Assembly: GCA_009760855.2 (NCBI GenBank)
Contig: WPIO01000003.1
Location: forward strand, 1,825,001-1,889,000
Source of the DNA: Cristatella mucedo
Lineage: Eukaryota; Bryozoa; Phylactolaemata; Cristatellidae
Direction of reading: 5' to 3'
Length of the DNA: 64,000 bases
Shown: in pieces, positions 30,940 through 47,779 of the stretch
How the letters are laid out: each line of letters starts with the position of its first letter
How positions within the stretch are numbered: position 1 is the stretch's first letter
Program-made: the position numbers and the translations under genes
Notes under the pieces: generated by a model
What the model was told of the DNA's origin: nothing
What the model saw: only the letters and a program-made list of their open reading frames with translations
Databases searched by the model: none

Positions 30940-33110
30940 GGCGAAGGAGCAACTACCTTCTGTGCTAGAGTGCTCTGGGAAAGTGATTGTAAACAAGATT
31001 TTATTTAATCGTCAATTTCTGAATGTTAAATGTGTTTCGCTTAAAGCACTAAACTTTTCGCTAGAATTGCTTAGAGCACGATGACAGCAGGACGTGTACT
31101 GTCCTCACAATTCAGCAATTGGTGGCTGGTGTGTCTACTCTACAAAAAGGCTACTAGTGACGTGTGCGGATTCGATTTTCTCTATACGACAAGGTTTTAT
31201 CGGCTCATGATGGTGATTTTATTATTTTTGATCTTTTCAGGCCATCTCGGTGGCTTTGTGGTCAGTATCTTGGATTCTAGACGCACGGTTCCGGTTAATT
31301 GTTTCGAAATTTAAGCTCACCCAAGCCAGGAGATCCACTGAACCAATGTCGCACTTGTCGCAGAACGGCAACCTTGAGGGTGCCCTAGCGATGCGGTCAC
31401 TAGGCCACAGGGCTTATTCAACTCCTACAAGGCCATGCAACTTACCTCTTGCCTTTCTTGGTCGATGTCAATCCCCTTGCATAATGGCAAACATAGCTTA
31501 GGCTCCATTCTCCTTATCATTCTTTGCATGTGGGCTCTAGGCTACTTGCGACTTTCAGTTGAAATACTAAGGTTCTAATGCCAGCTTTTAAATGTAACTG
31601 TTGGACCAAGCCTGCTGCCTATGGTCTACATAATCCTAGCAGGCTCCAGCTTTTCTGTCCTGGCTTGCTCAAAAGCAATGGCTGGCGAGGCAGCCATCTT
31701 TCGGATTAAGTGGACAATCATTGCACGACTAAGAAAGAAAACACACATCACAGACAATTCAGATGCTTATCTTCACCACATTGTGAGAACCGTTGACTCA
31801 GGGTACAGAGTCAACACGAACTGGCAGGCTTGCTGCCAGACGACAAAGTTCAAGCTAAGTAAGCAAAGCCAAGCAATCACATGCACACTCAGTGAACACA
31901 GAGACTCTGAGACAGAGCAAAGTGCAGGCTTACGAGCAACCATTAACAATCGGATGAGCATGTACAACGACGGTCGATGAGATTAGAGTAGCTGTCACAG
32001 TGACCACCCTTTGCCACGGAATCAAAGAGCGAATGTGAGTTTAATTCAACAAATCGCTATTGCACGCTATGCTGAGCAATGTAGGAGCTATGCATCTAAA
32101 TTGCATATAAAGTTTGATCAAGCCGGCATGCCTAAAACGAGTATTCTCCGTTGAGATCTAATTACTTCAATGAGAAGCAGCAAAACCTGGGGCAAGTACA
32201 AGGTTTCACTTAGGTGGACGTCTTCATGCCTCTATGAGAGCTTGGGTTGAACAGTTTGCGGATAATGAGTACTTGCATCGATCCGACACTAATCATCACG
32301 AAAAGCTGTAGGGCTGCAATGCAGTAAAAAAAAGGAACTATAGCAGCACTACATGCGACTCAAGTGACAGCCATACAAGTTAATCAGGGAAAGGAATGAC
32401 TGTGGTTTCTCAAAATGTCTAGTTGGCTGCACATTCGAACAAAGGCGACACATTCTCAATAGTGGCTTGCAGAACAAGGACACAAGTTTTGAGGTAGATC
32501 TCGCATGCCCCTATAAAATAGGGACGTTTGCGTCAACAAAAAAGGGGAAGGTCTAATGACCTCAAACTGACTTCCTTGCAAACATATCACCACTGTAAGC
32601 TGGTCAAATAAGCGCTTGAAATTTTGACTGGTTAACTGAATGCCGTTCCAAGAGCTACACAGCAGCTGCTACATGCAGCGGCACACTGCTGTGTCAGGCA
32701 AGATAGAAATAAGTAAAGACACGGGCAACCACGACCAAAAGTAATGGGCTGCATTAGCATGAATCTGCTGTGCCTTACAGCAAAAGTTCTAAAGCCTTGC
32801 TTTAAGACTTCATTGAGCCTACATAACAATTCCTGAATGTACAGTGAAAGCACATCAGCATCGAACTGTGGCCAAGATTGGTAGTAAGTGTTGGCACATA
32901 ATCTCACACAAGTCCTATTGGAACTCCGAGACACACCCAACTTGCTTCTCCTCTGTTTAAATGCTAACTAGTCCAACGCAAACGGATCACTGCAATCACT
33001 GCCTTGGCAGACCAACCTGTGCATTTCTTTTCGAGCCAACACCAAGCAGCAGTCAGCAGCATACGCAGCAGTCGGACGCTTGCCTAATAATCACTGAATC
33101 AGCAGGTATA
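30940..33110. other. Intergenic stretch, no gene recognised
   Basis: Open frames up to 119 codons (31621-31980, plus) and 102 codons (32632-32940, minus) show no domain I know. No SINE or LINE tail was seen. Confidence 0.45.
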
Positions 33111-33119
33111 CATATTGGT

Positions 33120-33604
33120 TGGCATCTTGTCTTTTCACTGTTTATACTCTCCCTCTTGCCTATGTCATTACCAGGCATAATAGAGGTTTTCACTTCTAAG
33201 CAGATGACATTCAGTTGTACATTTGCTTTGATCCCTCCGAGCCCTCTAGCAAGTCGAATTCTCTCAACTCCCTTGATGCATGTATTGATGACATCTGCAC
33301 CTGGATGGCAGTAAACTTTCTTAAATTGGATGGGGAAAAAACCAACTTACTAGTTATGGGCAAACCAAATATGATTCAGAAACTGGAAAGGCTAAAACTC
33401 AAAATCGGCACTGCCAGCATATCTTTTGTTGAATCAGCTCGAAATCTAGGTGTCATGTTCCAAAGTGACCACTCATTAGACGACCACATCAGCTCCACAG
33501 TCAAGTCTGCCTACCTTCAGCTACATAACATTGCTGAAATTCTGGCTTGCTTAGATAGGGATACATCATCTAAATTGGTCCATGCATTTGTGAAATCATG
33601 TCTT
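33120..33604 (+). mobile_element. LINE reverse-transcriptase fragment, left part
   Basis: The plus strand codes for a decayed RT segment with CFDPSEPSSKSNSLNSLDAC, FLKLDGEKTNLLVMGKP and [20 protein letters not shown]. The catalytic YADD block is damaged. The copy is broken at about 33604 by another repeat and resumes at 33888. Confidence 0.85.
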
Positions 33605-33887
33605 TGGTAATTCTTATGCAATGACAGCTACTCTCATACTGCCGACTATGGCACATCTTTTTCAGCGGTCCTGAGCTGCTACTTCTATGCTACTCACTAC
33701 CTCAACTGCTCTCCTGACTCTGCTATGCTTCCCACTTTCTCTTTGTTGCGTGAGACGAAGTCTGTTGGCTACCAAATGCATACCGAAAGCCGCTTAGGCT
33801 GTGAGTGTGCTATACAAAACTCTCCTGCGTAACACCCACATGGTCTTTATGACTTTGAGGAGTTACAGATGGAGATACATTACATTA
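33605..33887 (+). mobile_element. Insertion splitting the LINE; its last 128 bp are dispersed repeat copy 2
   Basis: The LINE reading is interrupted for about 283 bp. The final part (33758-33885) is nearly identical to 52058-52185. The first 150 bp (33605-33757) do not recur in the window. All three copies of the repeat end at GAGATACAT, with different 5' extents, which is the pattern of a 5'-truncating retroposon. Confidence 0.65.
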
Positions 33888-34565
33888 CTGCTTGCTGGTC
33901 TACCAGCCTGTGCAATCAGCTGCTTACCGCTGCTGCAAAACTCTGCAGCTAGGCTTGTCTGTCGTGAGCATCGAAGATGCCACATCACACCACTCGTTAT
34001 CGACTTGCACTGGCTCCCAATCAAGCAACACATCGACTTCAAGGTCAATTGCCACTCAATTTCAGGTCCCTTCATTCTTTGGCTCCAGCCTATGAGAGAG
34101 ACCAACTCCCCCACCCCAGGCTAAGCATCGTACCACCCGCTTTTCGGAATCTAATTGTTTACCTATGCCTCGTACAAATCTCAAATCCTTTGGAGACCGT
34201 GCCTTTAGTTCATATGCTCCCAAAACCTGGAGCTCACTCCCGACCTGCGTCACGACATCTGCCGACTAGTCCGAATTTAAAAAGAAACTAAAAACACATC
34301 TGTTTATCACAGCATTTAGTGGGTCCCTGTGATTTGACCTTTATGTGCTTATGCGTGCTGACACTGTGCATGCTGCCACTAACCGTACTTGCCTGCTGAA
34401 CCTGTGCATGTCACCCCTAACCATGTTATTCTAGTTGTTTATCGAGCATGCTATTTCTATATATGCTATTTGCTTATTCGATCGTGCTTCCTTGCTACCG
34501 TGCAGCAAATGTCAAGTGCCTAGAAAGAGACAGTGTTCTCTGAGGGTACTATATCAAATGTGTTA
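33888..34565 (+). mobile_element. LINE fragment, right part with 3' tail
   Basis: It resumes at ACTGCTTGCTGGTCTACCAG and continues through broken C-terminal coding blocks ([28 protein letters not shown]), the 3' UTR and a decayed tail ending near 34565. Confidence 0.88.
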
Positions 34566-34574
34566 TTAGATGAC

Positions 34575-34779
<205 letters not shown>

Positions 34780-34789
34780 TCAAACTGTA

Positions 34790-36270
34790 ATCTAATCAAG
34801 ACACCCTGGCAAATCGTCACAAGAAAAGAGGTGAGGTGCAACACTTAACAAATTCGATGTCGCTTTACACTAGACATGCTTGCCCTTCGCATATATGAAG
34901 TAGCAGCTAATGAGGAGCATATGAGTCTAAAACTACGAACATGAAGTCAATCTCTCAAAAGATGGTTGGTGATAGATGTTTGCTATGGGGATAGAAGGAA
35001 TTACAATACTCCATTGCTTGCTTGCTTGAGCTCAAACTTGCTTGTCGGCAGAACTGGACACAGAGGCTCCCTTTGCTATTTAACGATGATCATACCAAGC
35101 GACTGGCACTTAGCTCGTATAGTATAGCAACGCATAGTAAATCGATGACGTGCCAGGTTGAGGTTACTAAGTACATGTTAGTCTGCTTGTTTTATACGTA
35201 TAAAAATTGAATAATGCAGTTGCAAGGAATGCATCATGGCAATATTGACAGGACGGCAGGTCCAACAATAGAGAGTGATCCAGCTTCCAATTTCACAGCC
35301 ATGTTTTATCGGCAGGCTGCAAGCTCTGACAGAAGTGGCAAGCAGCACACTGGGTCAGTTCTCAAACATATAAGTAACCTCGTGAATCTGGCCCGGTCGA
35401 ATCACAGATTGTATCTGTCCTTGTACGTCTAGGTGAGGGAGGTTCACACTTGCATTGACTACAGGGCCAATGAAGGAAATACTTTCCAAGGCGACAAGGT
35501 GGGTCATTCTTTTCCAAAGACGATTAGGAGTTTTATACAGTAATTACTAGTCACAGTGTTCTATCCCAAGTTTTGACTATTGCCTGTTGATCCCTTTAAC
35601 ACTATGAGTAACTCGTGCCGATACTTTTAGCATACTGATGATCTCCGGGCTTGTGTGATACCTGCTAAGCAGTCATCAATCTGTCCAGCAGGTCAAAATG
35701 AGATGGGATGGACCACCTAGGATACGATCAAGGTCAAATGCAGGACATGAACAATCTGCCAATCGGGGCAGGGGCCAGAGTATTGCAACAGAGAGTTGGA
35801 GCAATGCTGGATGCATACTTTCCAACTCAATCTAGCACCAGTAGCAACATGAGTAGCATGCAGAATGAGAGAATGCAACCACCTGCATTCCACTGTGTGC
35901 TATGAGTGAGACCAATAAGAAAAGGTCTCACTAGACATGCAAATGACACATGCCTCCCCAAGCTGGAGTACTACAAAACTGTTTAGGTTGAGCATGCATA
36001 TACAATAATGGTATTGAACAGGGGATTACCATCTATCATTGAGGGAACAATAATAATAATAAACTTCTATAGATAACTAAATTTCTTTCCAGACACTCAG
36101 CCTATACTCAGTTGCAAAAGTCCTTCAGGTATGACAGTTGGCTGCTTTTATAGCTGCTACTCCGCTTGGTTAGAAAGTGAATTTTCTTTTTCCGATGCCA
36201 GGCATACCAAGGTTGCTTGTAGCACCAGAAAATATTTATCGACAGTCAAGCAAATGCTATTGGTATGTAT
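34790..36270. other. Intergenic stretch, little recognised
   Basis: An ATAATAATAATAAA block with CTTTCCAGACACTCAGCC near 36045-36105 may be a very old LINE tail in minus orientation. Small frames (35708-35905 and others) match nothing I know. Confidence 0.45.
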
Positions 36271-36274
36271 ACGT

Positions 36275-36463
36275 TTAATGCGATGGCACCCCAGCACGAT
36301 TCTGTATGACCTCTCTTATCAGGAATAAAGGCCACAAGCTCCTTCGCTGTCTCGTCTGCTGTAGCATATTCCACAAAGCCGGAAATTTATTAAAAAGGTC
36401 GGCTACTGATGTAGGCGGTACACCCACCTCAGCAGCCTGCCGGTATTTTTCATTTTCGCTCAT
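36275..36463 (-). other. Small unassigned ORF with a good start context
   Basis: On the minus strand ACCATGAG starts a 62-codon frame beginning MSENEKYRQAAE. After the twelfth codon stands GTGGGT, a possible donor, so this could be the first coding exon of a gene. A second frame of the same strand also reads protein-like (GFVEYATADETAKEL), which weakens the case. I recognise neither. Confidence 0.2.
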
Positions 36464-36711
36464 GGTTTCGGATCAGGCGAATGGGTGTTCCTTTGCATCA
36501 GCATCAGACCGGATTCGTGAAAAAAGAACTTTACTCAAGTTGTCGTTGGTAAAGCAAATTGGATTTTAAAGCTCAAACCCTTTGTTCGTGGGTTTTGTAT
36601 ATTTGGCAGAATGATAACGATCCCCAACACACTGCCAGGCCAGTGAAGAACTGTTTTGAGGAGTTACTTTGTGGTGTTGATGCACTGGTCAACTCAGTCG
36701 CCTGATCCACA

Positions 36712-42698
<5,987 letters not shown>

Positions 42699-43340
42699 TC
42701 GGCGGGACCTAGTCCGCCGGCTGACTCGCTGTCACGTGACACTTCTGCCCACAGCTGCCGCGTCGCGGAGCCAGCTTAATGAGTTGCGGTGTAGAGACAA
42801 CCGCGTCGTCCGTCCGTGTGCACTCGCACGCCGCCGCCCGATCCCGTCGCTTCCGCGAGTCGGGGTGCTTCGGTCGGCGCACGCGCTTTCTCAGCAGTCT
42901 TTGCGGGCGTAATCGGGCCACCTGATGAAGCGCTACCGCGCGCGCCGCATCGTCGGCCGTAGCAACGTCGAGGAGAATCGCGGCAGAGGGCCACCTAGAA
43001 ACCGACCGTGCGCCAGGGGGTGGGCTCGCTGGCCAATTCGCGGCTGTCGGTGCAGCGGCAGCATGGCTCTATCGACTCCTCGAAATAATACTAGTCAGCC
43101 CGGCAGCCATTCGTGCGCACGACTCGCGCATTTCCTGTTTCGAGGCGTGCGTCCCGGGGCGGCGGCGGCGCAGCGAAGGAGAGGCAAGACGCATCCAGAA
43201 CGCTCTGGACGTCCGCCGTAGAGCAGCCGTCGTCACTACGTGTAAGCAAAACGGCGCGGCATACTGGAGCGCCCGCGATGGGGTGCGAAGTCAAAACTCG
43301 ACGACGAGTGAACCTGCGTGGCCGACGCCGCGGACGGCTC
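42699..43340. promoter_or_regulatory. GC-rich region upstream of TMED
   Basis: CpG-rich sequence directly upstream of the TMED start codon, probably its promoter and 5' UTR. Frames on both strands are composition artefacts. Confidence 0.4.
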
Positions 43341-43516
43341 GGTCGGTGTGGTGCGCGCCTGCGGCTTCTGCTGCTGTAATTAGCAAAGCGCCCTGACACT
43401 AATGTACATGCCTCACCTGTGGCCAATAGTTAAGCCAAGGACGCAGCACGGTTGTAGGACTTTTCCCCCCTGGACATTCCCCCCCCGGAGTAGGACATTA
43501 ATAATCCATAATCCAT

Positions 43517-43672
43517 AATCCTGGCTGACTAAACAGCCTCTTTTTGTATAGCGACAGAAGAGCCTTTACGGTTATCACCACCGCTTGCAGTGGCGATAAA
43601 GGATCACCTGCCGCAGGAATCGAACCCACAACCTCGGGACCGAGGTCGTGAAAGCAACCGCCTTTTTACCCC
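43517..43672 (-). mobile_element. SINE-B copy (minus), nearly complete
   Basis: Minus strand: GGTTGCTTTCACGACCTCGG with the palindrome partner, box B GGGTTCGATTCC, body CACTGCAAGCGGTGGTGATA and tail GCTATACAAAAAGAGGC. It lies inside the 864-bp element. Confidence 0.82.
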
Positions 43673-43699
43673 TATGTTGATGAATGTAAAACTAAGAAT

Positions 43700-43702
<3 letters not shown>

Positions 43703-43738
<36 letters not shown>
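43703..43738. repeat. (TA)n microsatellite
   Basis: About 18 TA units inside the 864-bp element. Confidence 0.9.
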
Positions 43739-43741
<3 letters not shown>

Positions 43742-44107
43742 GATTGAATGAAGTTGATGCTCTATTAAAATAAAATCAACTCATTATAATTAGAGGAATG
43801 GGTGGATTGGAAGGATGGTTTCCAATGGAGCGAGCGGCGGTGGCAGTTGCGGCGGCTGCGGCAGCGGCGAGCTATACAGTTTGGTCCCGCGGAAGTTAGG
43901 GGTCCCGCTAGACGCCGCCAGGCACGTGTTCGTACCCGTCAAAGTGGGCGCGCGCTACGGCGTGCCGCGAGTTCATGCAAATGAGCGCTAAGCCTCAGAG
44001 GTCTACTGAGTATAACTCGACCTCAGGAGATGTAGTTATGCCCTAATACGCACTAATTAAAGCACGGAATACGAGCAAGGGTGGATTTAGGCGGCGGAGG
44101 CACAGCC

Positions 44108-44250
44108 CGCCCTAAACCCTAAAACCTAAACCCTAAACACTAAAACCTAAACCCTAAACGCTAAAGCCTAAACCCTAAAAACCTTTAATTCTAAACCCTA
44201 AAACCCTAAACGCTTAACCCTAAATCCTAAACCCTAAACACTAAACCCTA
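44108..44250. repeat. Interstitial degenerate CCCTAAA repeats
   Basis: About twenty tandem units, mostly CCCTAAA with variants such as CACTAAAA and CGCTAAAG. The heptamer is the plant-type telomere unit; most animals use CCCTAA. Its degeneracy and the gene-rich DNA on both sides argue against a chromosome end. Confidence 0.9.
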
Positions 44251-44762
44251 CTGTCCTACCCCAGGGGAAAATGTCGGGGGGGGGACGTCCAGGGGGAAAT
44301 GTCCGTACCCCCGCAGCGAAGCCTCAGGTCACTAATGCACGTTATATTTCTTCTCGTCTGCTGCGATTGATCGAGCTCTCATGTATGTACGCGTTGAGAG
44401 CAATAAAGAGAGAGTCGCGTTTACTGCTCACGTGCGCCCGCTGTGTCTCCGTGAGACTCCCACAAGAACTGCCGCCGCCGGAGCCACCGTTATACAACTG
44501 GGCGAGCGATTCATGCACTCCTCGCGGGGCGGGCTCGGGCTGACTCGCACGCCCCTCAGGCTGACTCGCTCGGACCGCCCGCCAGCAGCCAAAGTCGGCA
44601 GCAGCGACCGACCGCGGCCGGCGCGGACCCCGCGGACTGCCCAGGCGGCCGGACGCTCTCTCGTTACGTCCGGTACTTTCCGCGTCGGGCTGCTCGCCAG
44701 AAGCTGGCGTAGCGGGGCTGAAGTGGCCCGCTGCTTTAAAACAAAACGAAAACAAATTAAAA

Positions 44763-44880
44763 GTCGGCTGATTGAGCTGCCTCATAGATATAGCGACGGA
44801 AGAGCTTTAGTGGCTAATGCTGCCGTTTGCCGAGGGCGTTAAGGGCTCGCCTGCCGTAGGACCCGGACACACGCAGCGTG
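44763..44880 (-). mobile_element. Diverged SINE-B-like fragment (minus)
   Basis: ATATAGCGACGGAAGAGCTT and a box B-like CGGGTCCTACGGCAG remain on their strands, with a changed body. Confidence 0.4.
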
Positions 44881-46280
44881 GGATGTTCGAGCACTTCATC
44901 GCGGGCAAAGACCGTTAATCCCTAAGCTTCAGGCGCTCTGTGCGGTGCGCCGACGCTGGCGAGACTGGGAACCTAACCTCCGGCGTACACCCGGGCGCGA
45001 AGCGCGGCCCGCGGCCCCGAGGTGCCTGCATGCCGGCGCTGCGACGCTTACAAGAAGGCTGCGAGCATGAGTTGCCGAGTGCAAATACAGCGACTATTCC
45101 GGGCAGTCGTATTGAGGCGGTGAGAAACTGATCTTTGCCGTACCCTGTGCATGTGCCGTGAATTGATTTGCTTGTGCACGATTGGTGAGCTAGAGCAATA
45201 CATTGCAGGCCCGAAAGACCACCTTTCGGGCGTTTCAAGATTTTTTCATACGATTACGGGACTTAGCACTTGGCCAATGCAATTGACGCGGAGCATAGCT
45301 GACAAGGTTTGCCAAAAACGACGTACTATGTGTATTACATCAAACGGCAAGTGATATATAACATAAAAAAGCTATGTAAATATGATCACATGGTTTTATT
45401 TGAAAATGATAAATAGGTTATACATATATATATATATATACAAATAAATAATAGAATATATTGGGTTGAGTTAATTTTTGGTTTTATTTGCTTGGCCGAT
45501 TTCTGCGTGGTCTGGCGTCCATTTTCTTCAAAGGTACGTTCAAACAGTTCAAGCGATACAAATACAATAAATTAAATATATAGATACGAGTAGATATATT
45601 TAGTAAATAAAAGCAAACCCGCAGAAATGCACGGCTAAGACTTTTTCACTTGTCTTGACTACTCAGCTTTTTTCTCAAAGGTCCCTCGGCGTTACCTGTA
45701 ACTAAAGCGGCGCTACGTAAGTTCCTTATTATTTCCATGTACGTCTGTAGCTCATTTCTGGCCGATACCGGATATTACGATAGCCGAACCAACTAACTTC
45801 TCGCCGTTCCCAGTACTATAGTACGCCTCGCACGGGCGGAGGCATCGACCCGTGGCATCATCGCACGACCTGCGCGGTAATAGTGTGATAATGTATCTCC
45901 ACCTTTACTACACAAGGCCACAAAGACCGAGAGCACGCGTCACGCAGGAGAATTTAATATAGCGACTCAAAGTCTCCGAGGCATTCGGTACTGTGCGGGG
46001 CAACTGACCCCTGCAGTCGACGTTCGAGGCATCGGAGCGTCGGCTGCTGGGGCCCATTCGGCCGAGAAGCGACGAATTTGTTCGTCCCGTGCGAGCGAGC
46101 AGAAGCTTGCAGCGTGAGGCGTGCAGGCAGACGAAGCTGCCAGGGCGATTCCCGGCTCGGCTCCAGCCCATAAACCACCCACCGCCTGCGCCGTCCCAGA
46201 AAACCCGGCTTCCTCCCGTTGTCTCCTGGCTCCTCCCATCCGACTTCAATAGACGGCCTGATCGATTGCTTGATTACTGA
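44881..46280. other. Intergenic stretch, no gene recognised
   Basis: A short GC-rich part, then an AT-rich part (45360-45620) with a small (TA)n, then GC-rich again. Frames on both strands show no known domain. Confidence 0.45.
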
Positions 46281-46282
46281 CT

Positions 46283-46320
46283 AGTCTGTGGGCCCGTCAA
46301 AAATGACGTGCCCGCAGACT
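46283..46320. repeat. 17-bp imperfect inverted repeat with a 4-nt loop
   Basis: AGTCTGTGGGCCCGTCA and TGACGTGCCCGCAGACT pair with two mismatches around AAAA. It stands 100 bp upstream of the young LINE. Confidence 0.85.
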
Positions 46321-46419
46321 TTTAATTGACGCCATTTCTCAGGGTCGATAGAGCAAGTTCAGGCCTCCTCCCTTCTCCTACGAACCCCCAGCAACGACGA
46401 TCTTTTGAGGTTCTTGAAT

Positions 46420-47773
46420 CATCATCGATCACAAAGTACTTCTAGAGCGCCTCTCATCTCGCCTGGGCATCACTGGCACTGCTCTGCAGTGGTTCAGGTC
46501 CTATCTCAGTGGGAGACTCCAGAGTGTTGACGTGAATGCACAAAGATCATCTGAAGTACCTCTAAAATATGGAGTACCTCAGGGCTCTGTGCTAGGTCCG
46601 GTCCTTTTCACCGTTTATACTCTCCCTCTCGCTGATGTGATTGCCAAGCACAATCTAGGCTTTCACTTCTATGCGGATGACACTCAGTTGTACCTTTGCT
46701 TTGATCCCTCCCAGCCTTCGAGCACCTCAAATTCTCTCAACTCACTCGCTGCATGCATTGATGACATCCGATCCTGGATGGCAGCAAATTTTCTAAAACT
46801 AAACGATGATAAAACTAACTTACTAGTTATGGGCAAACCTAGTGTTATTCAGAAATTGGAAAGGCTGACTTTCAAAATTGGCTCTGCCAGCATATCTCCA
46901 GTTGCATCAGCTCGAAATCTAGGTGTCATATTCCAAAGCGACCTCTCGTTAGACGACCACATCAGCTCCACAGTCAAATCAGCCTATTTTCAGCTTCATA
47001 ACATTGCTAAAATTAGGACTTGTTTAGATAAGGATACCACGTCCAAGTTGGTCCATGCATTCGTGACATCTCGTCTCGACTTCTGCAACTCACTGCTTAC
47101 TGCCTACCAGCATGTGCGATCAGGCGATTGCAGCTGGTGCAAAACTCTGCAGCTAGGCTTGTCTGTCGTGAGCGTCACAGTTGCCACATTACTCCACTTC
47201 TCGCCGACCTGCACTGGTTACCAGTCAAGCAACGGATTGACTTCAAGGTTTTGTCGCTCACTTTTAGGTCTCTTCATTCTATGGCTCCAGCCTATCTTTC
47301 AGATATACTACCCCATCAGGCAAAGCATCGTACCACTCGCTTTTCGGAATCCAACAGTCTAGAAATACCTCGTACAAACCTTAAATCCTTTGGAGACCGT
47401 GCATTTAGCTCGTATGCTCCCACAGCCTGGAACTCCCTCCCGACCTGCATCAGAACATCCCCTGACCTGACCACATTTAAAAGAAACTTAAAAACATACC
47501 TATTTAGGACAGCATTTAGTGGGTCCTTGTGATTCGTCCTCAATGTGCTTATGCGTGCTGACACTGTTCATGCTGCCACTAACCACATTTGCATGCTGAC
47601 CCAGTGCATGTAACCCCTAACCATGTTATTCATTTTGTTTGTTTTTCAAGCATGATTTTACTTACTATTCTATTGCGTATCACTTTGCAGCAAATGTAAA
47701 GCGCCTAGAAAGAGATTAAGTTCTCTGAGGGCGCTTTATCAAGTGCAATATTATTATTATTATTATTATTATA
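46420..47773 (+). mobile_element. Young CR1/L2-like LINE copy with reverse-transcriptase domain
   Basis: The frame opens 5'-truncated at IIDHKVLLERL and runs through the RT core: YGVPQGSVLGPVLF, the catalytic FYADDTQLY (46667 onward), FLKLNDDKTNLLVMGKP. One base missing near 47101, compared with the copy at 5897, shifts the frame, so the C-terminal domain continues in another frame to TGA near 47532. The 3' UTR, hairpin tail and (ATT)n are intact. The RT sequence places it in the Jockey/CR1/L2 group of LINEs; the endonuclease is missing. Confidence 0.93.
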
Positions 47774-47779
47774 ATCTTT

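Larger units (their letters stand above)
43448..44311. mobile_element. 864-bp element with C/G-rich inverted ends and CGCAGC target duplication
   Basis: CGCAGC occurs on both sides (43442-43447 and 44312-44317), while copy 1 of the host LTR has a single related hexamer, ACATCG. The ends are inverted: TAGGACTTTTCCCCCCTGGA with CATTCCCCCCCC on the left, and on the right the reverse complement TACGGACATTTCCCCCTGGA with CGTCCCCCCCCC. No transposase is coded. The interior holds a SINE-B copy, a (TA)n tract, a GC-rich block and degenerate CCCTAAA repeats. It could be a non-autonomous DNA transposon or a repair insertion. Confidence 0.5.
43347..44510 (+). mobile_element. LTR-like repeat, copy 2, split by an insertion
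   Basis: The parts 43347-43447 and 44312-44510 together are collinear with 25895-26248. The split lies inside the block that reads AAGCCATTGACACATCGAAG in copy 1. An AATAAA stands after GTTGAGAGC, as expected of an LTR with a polyadenylation signal, and this marks plus orientation. Confidence 0.55.

Noticed and set aside
44108-44250. True chromosome end
   Set aside because: The repeats are degenerate, short, and flanked on both sides by many kilobases of unique and repetitive DNA.
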